The notes under the pieces: generated by a model
Databases searched by the model: none
What the model was told of the DNA's origin: nothing
Seen by the model: only the letters and a program-made list of their open reading frames with translations
Shown here: piece after piece, positions 33,290 to 43,994 of the stretch
Numbering within the stretch: position 1 is the stretch's first letter
Layout: each line of letters opens with the position of its first letter
Source: Budorcas taxicolor
Taxonomy: Eukaryota > Chordata > Mammalia > Artiodactyla > Bovidae
Length of the DNA stretch: 64,000 bases
Direction: 5' to 3'
Assembly: GCF_023091745.1 (NCBI RefSeq)
Contig: NC_068912.1
Span: 69,365,067 to 69,429,066 of the forward strand
Position numbers and translations under genes: made by a program

Positions 33290-34470
33290 CTTATTCTACT
33301 GACAAAAATTTTTTGCTGGACACTATTTGGAGTTAACAGGGGTGAGCAAGGCAGTCTCTGCTGTCATAGAACTTTCCTTCCAGTGGGAGAGATTCACAAA
33401 ATGTATATAAAACAGAATGCCATCCATGCAATCAAGAAAAAATAAAGGAGAGTAAGTAGATAAAGAGGGTGGGCTCTTTTGGATAAAAATACCGGCTTTA
33501 AGAGGTAATGTTTAACTGCGATTAATGAATGAGCCAAAAATTTCTGAGGCACATTGAATGTTGATGCAGATACCCTGAAGTAGAGATGAGCTTTACAACT
33601 GCTAGAAATGATAAGCATTCTGATGTGATTGAAGCAGAGTTAGAGGTGGGGGGAGTGATGGAGGGATGTGGTTGGGGAGTTAACCAAAGCCAGATGACGT
33701 AGAGCCAGATAGACTGGAGTAAGGACTCTCGGATTTTGTACTGAATGAATTAGACAACATAGGAAGATTTAAGTATGACAGTATGTCATCTGATTTATGG
33801 TTCTAAAAGATCATTTTGGATGCATATGGGGAATGGACTAAGGGTGGGAGTGGAACTGATTTGGAGTCAGAGAAGCTATTGCAAAGATGTAGCAAAGAGA
33901 TGATGATGCCTTGGAGCAGAGTAGTAGTGGTGGATGTGGTGAGAAGGATTAGATTTGGGATTTGAGAAGGGTTGTATTTTGAAAGTAGAGCTCCTATAAG
34001 TTGCTGATAGATTGGATGTGAGGTATGAGAAAAAGATGAATCAAGAAAAAACTAGGTTTCTATTCTGGGCAACCAGGTGAGTAGTTAATGCCATCTACTG
34101 AGCTGTGAAGACTGGGAAGAAAGAGGAATGGGCAGAGAAATAAAAAGTTTGTTTTGGACATGTTGAACTAGAGATGCCTTTTGGACATCCAAGTATAAGC
34201 ATCACATGAGCAGTTGAATATACCAGTCTGGAGCTCCTGGCAGAGGTTAGGAGCTGCAGATAAGAATTTGTGAGTCATTAGCGCTTGGAGGATATTTAAA
34301 GCCATGAGAGTAGGTGAACTCATATAGAAACATGACGGAGAGAATGTATCTGAGGACTGAGCTCAGGCACTCCAATATTTAGGGAAGTCCATTTAGAGTT
34401 GAGGAAGAGGATAAAAATCTAGTAAAGGAGGATAAGGAGTGGTTAGTGAGGTAGGGGGAAAATCAATAGA
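33290..34470 (-). mobile_element. L2 LINE, 3' and reverse-transcriptase region
   Basis: The plus strand is antisense L2. The 3' end is at 33290-33385 (CCTTCCAGTGGGAGAGATTC). TGTCATCTGATTTATGGTTC, AAAGATCATTTTGGATGCAT and TTTTGGACATGTTGAACTAG follow. Minus-strand translation near 34270-34320 gives FKYPPSANDSQILICS, a decayed form of the L2 YADDSQ reverse-transcriptase active-site block. This is about 1.2 kb of a single old copy. Confidence 0.65.
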
Positions 34471-35029
34471 ATGTACATCAATGTGGACGATGTCCCATTC
34501 CGTTTCCCTCTTTAAAGTTAATAATTTCTCACCTTCTCTCTCCTCAAGACATCAGTGCTCCCTGCTTCACTCCACCCAACTCAGTATCAGCGTAACCCTG
34601 CTTCACATTTCACAGAGAAAGTAGAACGACTCAGGAGATGTGAACTTCATTATCTTTCCATCAACAAATACGTTAATTGTATCTACTCTGCCTGTCCATT
34701 TATTGAAACAGGTGTATTTTCTCTACTGTGTTATAAGATGGATCCTTTCTCATAGGTGCCAGATCAGATTTCCTTTTTCCTTTCCAAGGTCTGTGCTCTT
34801 ATAATTATCCTCTTTTTCTCTCTTGCATCATCAAGCATTTCCATGTTGCTTATATAATTTCTATTAATATAAGAGCATGCTATAATTTCTTCCATATTAA
34901 AAAATAAACAATGGTGAATTCTGTCTTATTCCCATCCCCTCTTCTACTTTTAACCCTTTTGTTTCTACCGTTTGTAGTAAAACTCATCTTCATATAGTAT
35001 TTCTATTCCCTTATCTCCTATTTCTTTAA
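34471..35029. other. No feature recognised
   Basis: About 560 bp of AT-rich sequence. Confidence 0.4.
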
Positions 35030-36046
35030 AAGCACTTTTATAATGTAATATTTGATATATACAAAAGATTGTTTTAACATATGTAAGATCTAAATCATGA
35101 TAAGGAACACCTGAGAAACTGGAACCCAATTTAAGAACTAAAATGATTAATATTGTTGCATCTATTTGTACTTTCCTCACCTATTTGTATTTAGCCCCTT
35201 TCTTCCTCCCCAAGGTGACTCCTCTTGAACTTTGTTTTTATAGTTTTGTCTCCAGAGTTTTTCATTTTATCTCCATCTATTTGTCTATCTCTATATGTTT
35301 ATTTTTGATTATTTTTGAGCTTTATGAAAATGGCACAGTCTGCATAGTGTCTTATGTACTTAGCTTTTTCCATTTCATTGTTGTTTCTAAGATTCATCCA
35401 GGCTGCAGTGATTTTTTACTTTCTCTAATATATAATATTCCAGTGTGAAGCTATTATACAATATATTTACCCATTCCTCTGTTGATGTATATTAGGGTTG
35501 TTTCCAGGTCTTTTGCTTTATGACTACTGCTGCCATGAATTTATTTGTACGTCTCCTGGTGAACAAGTAAAAAGAATTTCTGTAGACTAGGATTTACAAG
35601 CTTAAGACAAGAATTGCGAGCTCATAGGATAAGGGGATGTTTATTTTTATGAGATAATGGCAAATAGCTTTCCAAAGGTGATTGTCTAAATTTACCATCT
35701 TCCCAGCAGAATGGAGAATTTTTTGCCATTCAACTGGCATTGACAGTGTAAAATGGTACCTTGTTGTGGTCAGGCTTTGCATTTCCTGATTATTGCAAGG
35801 GTGCTAAGTCACTTCAGTCGTGTCCAACTCTGTGCAACCCTATGGATCATAGCCTGTCAAGCTTCTCTGTCCATGGCATTCTCTAGGCAAGAATACTGGA
35901 GTGGTTGTCATGCCCTCCTTCTGGAGATCTTCCAACCCAGAGATCAAACCCACATCTCATGTCTCCTGCATTGGCAGGCAGGTTCTTTACCACTAGTGCC
36001 ACCTGGAAAGTCCCTTCTTGAATATTAATGAGGTTGAAAATTTTCT
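35030..36046 (-). mobile_element. L1M-type LINE fragment, split by Bov-tA
   Basis: Antisense old L1: GAAAATGGCACAGTCTGCAT, CTAAGATTCATCCAGGCTGC, CATTCCTCTGTTGATGTATA, GGGTTGTTTCCAGGTC, AATAGCTTTCCAAAGGTG, GGCTTTGCATTTCCTGATTA. The order matches L1M 3' sequence. Bov-tA at 35803-36014 interrupts it, and a short piece (ATTAATGAGGTTGAAAATTT) resumes after it. Confidence 0.65.
35803..36014 (-). mobile_element. Bov-tA SINE
   Basis: Inverted Bov-A body (GTCACTTCAGTCGTGTCCAA) then an inverted tRNA-like head ending CCACCTGGAAAGTCCC. The head contains an extra CATCTCATGTCTCC segment. Confidence 0.9.
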
Positions 36047-36075
36047 AAAATTATTTTTTATTGAACTATACTTGA

Positions 36076-36220
36076 CATCACGGACTCGATGGACATGAGT
36101 CTGAGTGAACTCCGGGAGATGGTGATGAACAGGGAGGCCTGGCATGCTGCGATTCATGGGGTCGCAAAGAGTCGGACACGACTGAGTGACTGAACTGAAT
36201 TGAACTGAACTGAACTGAAT
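36076..36220 (+). mobile_element. BovB 3' terminal fragment
   Basis: About 145 bp: CATCACGGACTCGATGGACA to the (TGAAC)n tail. ACTTGA on the left and AGTTGA on the right flank it inside the L1. It forms a large inverted repeat with the BovB copy at 36282-36730. Confidence 0.92.
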
Positions 36221-36281
36221 AGTTGATTTACAATGTATCAGGTGTATAACAAAGTAGCTCAAATATATATATGTATCTATA

Positions 36282-36730
36282 TCAGTTCAGTTCAGTTCAG
36301 TCACTCAGTCTTGTCCGACTCTTTGCGACCCCATGAATCCCAGCACGCCAGGCCTCCCTGTCCATCACCAATTCCCGGAGTTCACTCAGACTCATGTCCA
36401 TCGAGTCAGTGACGCCATCCAGCCATCTCATCCTCTGTCGTCCCCTTTTCCTCCTGCCCCCAATCCCTCCCAGCATTAGAGTCGTTTCCAATGAGTCAAC
36501 TCCTCGCATGAGGTGGCCAAAGTACTGGAGTTTCAGCTTTAGCATCATTCCCTCCAAAGAAATTCCAGGGCTGATCTCCTTTAGGATGGACTGGTTGGAT
36601 CTCCTTGCAGTCCAAGGGACTCTCAAGAGTCTTCTCCAACACCACACTTCAAAAGCATCAATTCTTCAGCGCTCAGCTTTCTTCACAGTCCAACTCTCAC
36701 ATCCATACATGACCACTGGAAAAACCATAT
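36282..36730 (-). mobile_element. BovB LINE 3' fragment, younger type
   Basis: Opens with the TCAGT repeat and ends at TGACCACTGGAAAAACCATA. It has the younger-type motif AAAGAAATTCCAGGGCTG. The 116-codon minus-strand frame 36297-36647 encodes the distal pol C-terminus (RRLLRVPWTARRSNQSILKE). Confidence 0.94.
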
Positions 36731-36897
36731 ACATGTATGGATTTGGCCCATAAGCAGAAATATACATATATATTTATATATGTTCTTTTTCAGATGCTTT
36801 TCCATTATAGGTTATTATAAGATATTGCATATAGTTCCCTGTGCTAGTCAGTAGGTCCTTATTCTTTATCTATTTTGTATATAGTACTGTGTGTATG

Positions 36898-37494
36898 TTA
36901 ATCCCAAGTTCCCAATTTATCCCTCCACTCCTTTCCTCTTTGATAATAATGTGTTTGTTTTCTACACCTTTGGATCTGTTTCTGTTGTTGTTCAGTTGCT
37001 AAGTTGTGTCCAACTCTTTGCAACCCATAAACTGCAGCATGGCAGGCTTCCCTGTCCTTCACTATCTCCCAGAGTTTGCTCAAACTCATGTACATTGAGT
37101 TGGTGATGCCATCCAACCATCTCATCCTCTTTTGCCCCCTTCTCCTCCTACCCTCAATCTTTCCCAACATCAAGTTCTTTTCCAGGGAGTTTGCTCTCCC
37201 CATCAGATTGCTAAAGCATTTGAGCTTCAGCTTCAGCATCAGTCCTTCCAATGAATATTCAGGACTGATTTCCTTTAGGATTGACTTGTTTGTTCTCCTT
37301 GCAGTCCATGGGATTCTCAAGAATCTTCTCCAGTACCACAATTCAAAGGCACCAATTCTTTGGTGCTCAGCTTTCTTTAGGGTCCAGCTCTCACATCTGT
37401 ACGTGACTGCTGGGAAAACCATAGCTTTGACAATATAGACCTTTGTTGGCAAAGTGATGTGTCGGCTTTTTAATATGCTGTCTAGGTTTGTCAT
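36898..37494 (-). pseudogene. BovB pol C-terminal remnant (198 codons)
   Basis: The longest open piece of this BovB copy. It starts within the connection region (TLPTKVYIVKAMVFP), continues through WRRFLRIPWTARRTNKSILK and LKLKCFSNLMGRANSLEKN, and reads beyond the usual stop into L1 3' UTR, because the BovB terminal stop is lost. In an intact BovB this region lies after the reverse-transcriptase core. It has no start codon of its own and no expected function. Confidence 0.8.
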
Positions 37495-38021
37495 AGCTTT
37501 TCTCCCAAGTGGCTAGTGTCTTTATTTCGTGGCTGCAATCACCATTCACAGTGATTTTGAAGCCCAAGAAACTAAAATCTGTCACTGATTCTACTTTATC
37601 CCCATCTATTTTCCATGAAGTAATGGGACTGGATGCTATGATCTTTGTTTTTTGAATGTTGAGTTTTAAGCCAGCTTTTTCGTTCTCCTCTTTCACCGTC
37701 ATCAAGAGGCTCTTTCACTCCTCTTCTCTTTCTGCCATTAAAGTGGTATCTGCATATCTGAGGTTGTTGATATTTCTCCCAGAAATCTTGATTCCAGATT
37801 GTGATTCATTCAGCCTGGCATTTTGCATGATGTGCTCTGCATATAAGTTAAATTAGCAGGATGACAATATACAGCCCTGTCATATTCCTTTCCCAATTTT
37901 GAAGCAATCCATCTTTCTATGTTCAGTTCTAACTTTGCTTCTTGACCTGCATACAGGTTTTTCAGGAGACAGGTAAGGTGGTCTGGTATTCCCATCTCTT
38001 TAAGAATTTTCCACAGTTTGT
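36983..38021 (-). mobile_element. BovB LINE, RT to 3' end, older type
   Basis: About 1.04 kb of antisense BovB starting at TGTTGTTGTTCAGTTGCTAA and ending at TTTCCACAGTTTG, inserted in L1. It reaches into the reverse-transcriptase domain. Minus-strand frames include 36898-37494 (198 codons, distal region, running past the BovB end into L1), 37391-37705 and 37810-38061 (IPDHLTCLLKNLYAGQE). Frames shift several times, so it is a decayed copy. Confidence 0.92.
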
Positions 38022-38033
38022 TGTTGTGGTGGT

Positions 38034-38817
38034 TGTTGTTCAGTTGCCAAGTCATGTCCAACTCTTCTCAACCCCATGGACTGCAGCACGCCAGGCTTCC
38101 CTATCCCTCACCATCTCCCAAAGTTTGCCCAAGTTCATGTTCAATGCATCAGTGATGCCATCCAACCATCTCATCTTTTGTCACCCTCTTCTCCTCCTGC
38201 CCTCAATTTTTCCCAGCAGGATCTTTTCCAGTGAGTTGACTCTTAGCATCAGATGGCCAGAGAGCTTCAGCTTTAGCATCAGTCCTTCCAACCAGTATTC
38301 AGGGTTAATTTCCTTTAAGACTAACTACTTTGATCTCCTTGCTGTCTAAGGGACTCTGAAGTCTTCTCCAGAACCACAGCTCAAAAGCATCAATCTTTTG
38401 GCACTCTGCCTTCTTTATGGTCCAGTTCTCACGACTGTATGTGAGTATTGGAAAGACCATAGCCTTAACTATATAGATCTTTGTCTGCAAAGTGAAGTCT
38501 TTGCTTTTTAACACACTGTCTAGATTTGTCAGAGCTTTCCTTCCGAGAAGCAGTCATATTCTAATTTCATGGCTGCAGTCACAATCTGCAGTGATTTTTA
38601 AGCCCAAGAAGAGGAAGTCTGTCACTACTTCAGCGTTTTGCCCTTATATTTGCCATGAAACAATGGGGCCAGATGCTGTGATCTTAGATTTTTTTAAAAT
38701 ATTTAGTTTTAAGCTGGCTTTTTCACTCTCCTTTTTCAGTCTCATCAAGAAGTTCTTTAGTTCCTCTTCACTTTCTGCCATTAGAATGGTATTATTCACA
38801 TATCTGTGGCTGTTGTG
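38034..38817 (-). mobile_element. BovB LINE fragment, older type, head-to-tail with its neighbour
   Basis: A second antisense BovB begins TTGTTCAGTTGCCAAGTCAT only about 12 bp after the previous copy ends, separated by GTT repeats. It runs to CATATCTGTGGCTGTTG in the RT domain. It is more degraded than its neighbour, with several small deletions. The minus-strand frames 38305-38514 and 38644-38901 are remnants. Confidence 0.92.
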
Positions 38818-39094
38818 GGGGTACTGTGAGCCTAAATTGGGGGTGCTCTTTTCAAGAAAAGATTGGTATTTGCTTCTGCTCAGAGCCCAGGGTACTTTCA
38901 ACCTGGAGCTATAGTCTCTTTGAAGTGTTTGTGTTGATTTGAGTATCTGAAGCTAGCCTGCCATGTCTTGCAGTTGGCCCAAGGCTTGGTCTTAGTAGTA
39001 ATGATATTGCCTTCAACATACCCGTTTCCTCTTTTTATTTGATATTGCATAGTGCTGGCTACTTAGGTTTCAACTCTTGGGAGTTCTTTGTTTT
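38818..39094. other. No feature recognised
   Basis: About 280 bp between BovB and an L2-like stretch. No known element seen. Confidence 0.35.
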
Positions 39095-39375
39095 ATTTTA
39101 TGTTTTGGTTATGATGGTAGAGCTGCTTCGATTTTTGTTTTTTTATCTTTTAGTTCTTGCAAACCCAGCAGTTCTTTAAAACACTATGTATTATTCATGA
39201 TCTACTTGGTTTGTAGCAAAAGGGCTCTTTTAGAAAATCTGGTTTACTGTTCTTTGGAAGCCATCATTTTTTCTTGAAGCCACTCCAATCAGGCTTTCTT
39301 TCCCATCATTTCAGTAAAAATATACTTGTCGAGATCACAGTGACTTCAAGATTGCTGAATCCAGTGATCTGTTCG
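39095..39375 (+). repeat. L2-like fragment
   Basis: TTTGGAAGCCATCATTTTTT, then CTTGAAGCCACTCCAATCAG, then GTCGAGATCACAGTGACTTC. This resembles the sense strand of an internal L2 segment. Strongly diverged. Confidence 0.35.
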
Positions 39376-39823
39376 TATTTCTTTCTGTCTCTTAGCAGCA
39401 CACTTGAATGATAAAATGTTTTCAACATAATCTGTTGAACCACTTGGCTTTGAATTACTTGATTTTCTGGGATGCATCTTTTGTATTAGCATGAATACAA
39501 AGATGGCTAAATAGATCTTCAATAGTGGCCCATCCTGGGGGCTAATCCTACTCAGGAACACTGCAGCAGGATATAGTTCAGCAATTCAAAGGAACAAATA
39601 AAGTACTAACTATAAATCAAAATAAACATGCCTTAATAAAAAGCCACTACAGTGATACACAATTTATCTTTCCTCTTAGTGAACACAATCTTTTATAAGG
39701 AATATGATACTCTTTTGACAGTCTTCCCTCAGAAGCACTGAGTCTGAGGGGAAAAAAAGTTATTGCTCCTTTGCAATCATTCTGGTAAAATTTCAGAAAG
39801 CAGCAGAAGTATTACCCCCTATC
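39376..39823. other. No feature recognised
   Basis: About 450 bp. A 71-codon minus-strand frame at 39346-39561 has no recognisable domain. Confidence 0.35.
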
Positions 39824-39834
39824 AATACTAGCTG

Positions 39835-40792
39835 ATGCATCGAACTTGCACCAGTCATCTGTTTTACATATGGTGATGTACATGTTTCAGTGCTATTCTC
39901 CAAATCATCCCACCCTCGTCTTCTCCCATTGAGTCCAAAAGTCTGTTCTTTACATCTGTGTCTCTTTTGCTGCCCTGAACGTAGGGTTGTCAGTTGTTAT
40001 AATTTAGTCGCTCAGTTGTGTGGGACTCTTTGCGACCCCCTGGACTGCAGCATGCCAGGCTTCCCTGTCCTTCACCATCTCCTGGAGTTTGCTCAAGCTC
40101 ATGTCTATTAAGTTGCTTATACCATTCAGCCATCTCATCCTCTGTCCCTCCTTTTGCCTCCTGCCTTCAATCTTTCCCAGCATCAGGTTATTTTCTAACG
40201 AGACGGTTCTTTGCATCAGATGACCAAAGTACTGGAGCATCAGCTTCAGCATCAGTCCTTCCAATGAACAGCCAGGACTGATCTTGTTTAGGATGGACTG
40301 GTTTGATCTCCTTGCAGTCCAAGGGACTCTCAAGAGTCTTCTCCAACACCACAGTTTGAAGGCATCAATTCTTTGGTGCTCTGCCTTTTTTATTGTCCTG
40401 CTCTCACGTACGAACATGACTACTGGAAGAATCATATCTTTGACTATATGGATCTTTGTCAGCAAAGTAATGTCTCTGCTTTTTAAATCACTGTCTAGGG
40501 TTTGTCATTGCTTTTCTTCCAAGGATCGTCAGTACCATCTTTCTAAATTCCATATATATGCATTGACATACAATATTTGTCTTTCCTTTTCTGACTTACT
40601 TCACTCTATGTAACAGGCTCCCGAAGTTAGTGCTCTGGGACAACCCAGAGGGATAGGGTGAGGGGAAGGTGTGAGGGAGATTCAGGATTGGGGGGACACA
40701 TGTATACCTGTGGCCGATTCATGTTGATATATGGCAGAAAACATAAAAATATTATAATTATCCTCCAGTTAAAATAAATAAATTAATTAAAA
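39835..40792 (+). mobile_element. L1 insertion with 5' inversion (twin priming), split by BovB
   Basis: The left arm, 39835-39994 and 40528-40622, is antisense L1 (GCATCGAACTTGCACCAGTC ... TTTCTAAATTCCATATATAT ... TAACAGGCTCC). The right arm from 40623 is sense L1 3' UTR (CTCTGGGACAACCCAGAGGG ... ATTCATGTTGATATATGGCA ... AAAATAAATAAATTAATTAA). The two arms are adjacent segments of L1 with the first inverted. AATACTAGCTG at 39824-39834 and AATACTGGCTG at 40793-40803 (10 of 11 identical) form the TSD. Confidence 0.9.
39995..40527 (-). mobile_element. BovB LINE 3' fragment inserted in the inverted L1 arm
   Basis: Antisense BovB from TTTAGTCGCTCAGTTGTGTG to CTTTTCTTCCAAGGA. GTCAGT at 39989-39994 and 40528-40533 is a short TSD, and the L1 sequence resumes cleanly across it. 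The 153-codon minus-strand frame 40004-40465 encodes the distal pol region (FKLWCWRRLLRVPWTARRSN). The motif is intermediate to older. Confidence 0.93.
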
Positions 40793-40803
40793 AATACTGG
40801 CTG

Positions 40804-42244
40804 TTGGTAAAGATGATGCTAATTGTTGTGGTGTTTTTGTGCCACCCTAGTTGATCATTGCTGATTCCCAAGAGGCCTTTCTGCACCTTGGACTCTATTA
40901 CATCATTGATAATTACTAAAGCCACCTTAATAAAAATGTATAATCTCAGCAAAAACAGGCTCTTTCAGTAAATATTATCAAAGCCTAATTGTACAGAATT
41001 CAGTATAAAATTTTGTTTGTCATGTAAATCTACTAAGGATGGATTAAATTTTGGGATTAGATTATGTCCTGGACTCATTCATTATATGAAATGTGGGGAA
41101 TTGCATATATTTGCTTACCTCTTAAATTCTGATGTTATTTATCAAATTTGTTTAAATTAACCTCATTGCTTTTTCTCCCGTAAATGAAACTTGATGCAGT
41201 ATCCAGCCATAAACCTGATTGCTTTATAAAATAGGTTATGTTAATTTTCAAGTGTTAGTTTTGTGTGCCTAAGATAGGTTTGGAACTTGCTAGAGTCTGA
41301 AGATACAAATGTGAATATGAGTATCCAGATGAGTCACTCATTCTCATAGATTCAACTCTTTATTCCTTAATACAGATTGAAAAGAAGCAAAGATCCTCTT
41401 TCTTATGAAGCAGTATCAAATTCAGATATACACTACAATAAGAAAGCTTTTGGTGCTTGTGTGCATCTGAGTGAGTGATTTGGGTTGGGCAAAAATCTGT
41501 AACACAGCTGATTATGGTTCTCTCAGGAGGAAGAAAACTTTAAGTAATCAGTGATAGAAAAAGAATACTAGAATTTTGATGTGTGTAGAAGTCATGAAAC
41601 CTGAAATAGCTTATGTGTTGATATAGAAGGCAGCCATATTTGCTTTATCACTTACACTGCTTGTGTGAATTTTTAATATTAACTATTGCTGTCTATGAAC
41701 TAAGAAAACAAAAGTTTTTATAATTAGATGATTATTTATGGCAAAGATGGATATGTTTGCATTTTAGAAAACAGTTTCTATTTTATCATAATTAGATACA
41801 GTCAGAAAAAAGTTTGTTAACACTCAGTGTCATATTCAAATATAATTTTGTAAACTGTAGTATAACTCTTATGTTTTTTAATTCCTCTAAGATTATGATG
41901 CAAAACAAAAACCAATGTAGGAAATTCACTTTTTACTAGTTATAGAACACAAATAATAAATAACCAAAAGATCCTGTAATGCATTTAAGAGGCAACTTTT
42001 ACTTGTGAATTCTAATTTTTTATTTAATATTTTGGAATTTAAAAGGTGAAATTCTTTGAGGTTAAGCTCAAATCAAGTTGTGATAGTTTTATAAGTTTGT
42101 GCACGCCTGTGTGTGCGTGCATGTGTAGACATAGGGGTGGGGGTTGTTGGGAGGAAAAAAGAAGATGTGTTTTAAAGATCTCTTTGAAAGAATACAGAGT
42201 AACATTGCTAATTATTTTATTATGTTTTATTAAGTCAGTGGTAT
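40804..42244. other. No feature recognised
   Basis: About 1.44 kb of AT-rich sequence with a short purine/pyrimidine-alternating stretch near 42100-42125. Confidence 0.4.
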
Positions 42245-42954
42245 CAGTTTAGTTCAGTTCAGTCGCTTAATCGTGTCCGACTCTTTGCGACCCCCTGAAT
42301 CACAGCACGCCAGGCCTCCCTGTCCATCACCAACTCCCAGAGTTCACTCAAACTCACATCCATCAAGTCAGTGATGCCATCCAGCCATCTCATCCTCTGT
42401 CGCCCCCTTCTCCTCCTTCCCCCAATCCCTCCCAGCATTAGAATCTTTTCCAGTGAGTCAACTCTTCACATGAGGTGGCCAAAGTATTGGAGTTTCAGCT
42501 TCAGCATCAGTCTTTCCAATGAACATCCAGGACTGATCTCCTTTAGGATGGACTGGTTGGATCTCCTTGCAGTCCAAGGGACTCTCAAGAGTCTTCTCCA
42601 ACACCACAGTTCAAAAGCATCAATTCTTCAGTGCTCAGCTTTCTTCACAGTCCAACTTTCACATCCATACATGACCACTGGAAAAACCATAGCCTTGACT
42701 AGATGGACCTTTGTTGGTAAAGTAATGTCTCTGCTTTTTAATATGATGTCTAGGTTGTTCATAACTTTTCTTCCAAGGAGTAAGCGTCTTTTAATTTCAT
42801 AGCTGCAATCACCATCTGTAGTGATTTTGGAGCTCAAAAAAATAAAGTCTGACAGTATTTCCACTGTTTCCCCATCTATTTCCCATGAAGTGATGGGACC
42901 AGATGTCATGATCTTCGTTTTCTGAATGTTGAGCTTTAAGCCAAGTTTTTCACT
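42245..42954 (-). mobile_element. BovB LINE 3' fragment
   Basis: Opens CAGTTTAGTTCAGTTCAGTC and is truncated at TTAAGCCAAGTTTTTCACTC. The plus-strand shadow frame 42371-42802 is uninterrupted, showing few indels. The minus-strand frame 42628-43131 encodes LGLKLNIQKTKIM and SWTVKKAEH of pol fused to unrelated upstream sequence. Confidence 0.94.
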
Positions 42955-43716
42955 CCTAGTTACTCCAACGTTGGGTTTCAGACTTAGATTCTCATGAACC
43001 AGTGAAGGAAAGAAATCACCTGTGAGTTTACTGTTATGAGCATGAAGCACCTTTACCTGACATAGAGGAGTGAAGTTCTCTTTTTCATCAGCTCCATGTG
43101 GGTATGTGAAGCCTACCACAGTTGCAGGCAAATATAAAATGCAGATGAGCTACCTCTAGTTGTGGCCATCTCACTTATCCATGGGACCCCTTTAGGGGGA
43201 CCGCTGTTGTAGTTAGGTGCTGATATAAAGACAAGCATAGATAAAAGAGGAGAATTTATAGAGCATAGTTTCTCAGTTTTCTTGGTTGGTAATCACCCCT
43301 TGTTGTATATAGAGAAGTAAATTCATTAGAAAAGCACCGACAGCCACCATCGTGATATCCTTTTGGTGTAAGAAACTGGAATCAGGGATCATGGCAGGGG
43401 CCTTGGAATGGACAGCCTTAGGAAAGGGGCTCCTTTCCTTCCCAAAGATCAGGCTCATGATGTAAAAGACTAATGCTTCAAAACCACGTTTCTTGACAAG
43501 ATTCTTAGTTTTCATATTAAAACCACATATGTATCATTTCCTTTGCATAGATATTTTAATTAATATATTAAAATATTTTTGTTAATGAACATGTATTTCA
43601 GTTGACTAAAACTCTAGCACCATGTATTAGCAGCGCCTTTTGGGGGTGGGGGTAGCATAGGGTAGACAGAATACATTTACTCTTGTGGGCCAAATGTGCC
43701 TGTAGCATGGAGGATT
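42955..43716. other. No feature recognised
   Basis: About 760 bp. The minus-strand 80-codon frame 43273-43515 has hydrophobic stretches (VGAFLMNLLLYI) but no recognisable domain or homologue. Confidence 0.35.
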
Positions 43717-43926
43717 GTTGTTGTTTAGTAGCTAAGTTGTGTCCAGCTCTTTGCAATCCCATGGACTGTGGCTCACCAGGCTCCTCTGTCCATGGGATTT
43801 CCCAGGCAAGAATACTGAAGCAGGTTGCCATTTCCTTCTCCAGAGCATCTTCTCGACTCAGGGATCGAACCCAGATCTCCTACATTGATAGGTGGATTCT
43901 TTACTACTGAGCCATCAGGGAAGCCC
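43717..43926 (-). mobile_element. Bov-tA SINE
   Basis: Opens TTGTTGTTTAGTAGCTAAGT, inverted Bov-A body, inverted tRNA-like head with GGGATCGAACCCAGATC and ending CATCAGGGAAGCCC. GGAGGAT and GGAAGGAT on the two sides may be a decayed TSD. Confidence 0.92.
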
Positions 43927-43994
43927 TAGGAAGGATAGTATTATAATTATTTAACTGGGCTCTTGTAAAATGAGGTGACAGAAGAGTTACTGGG

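Larger units (their letters stand above)
36047..36982 (-). mobile_element. L1 3' UTR region, split by two BovB fragments
   Basis: Three antisense L1 pieces are collinear: 36047-36075 (TTTTTTATTGAACTATACTT), 36221-36281 (AGTTGATTTACAATGTATCA) and 36731-36982 (GCTTTTCCATTATAGGTTAT ... TTCCCTGTGCTAGTCAGTAG). The gaps are filled by BovB in opposite orientations. Confidence 0.88.

Noticed and set aside
43273..43515. 80-codon minus-strand frame with hydrophobic patches, considered as a processed pseudogene
   Set aside because: No homologue recognised, and no poly-A or TSD. The length is within chance expectation.
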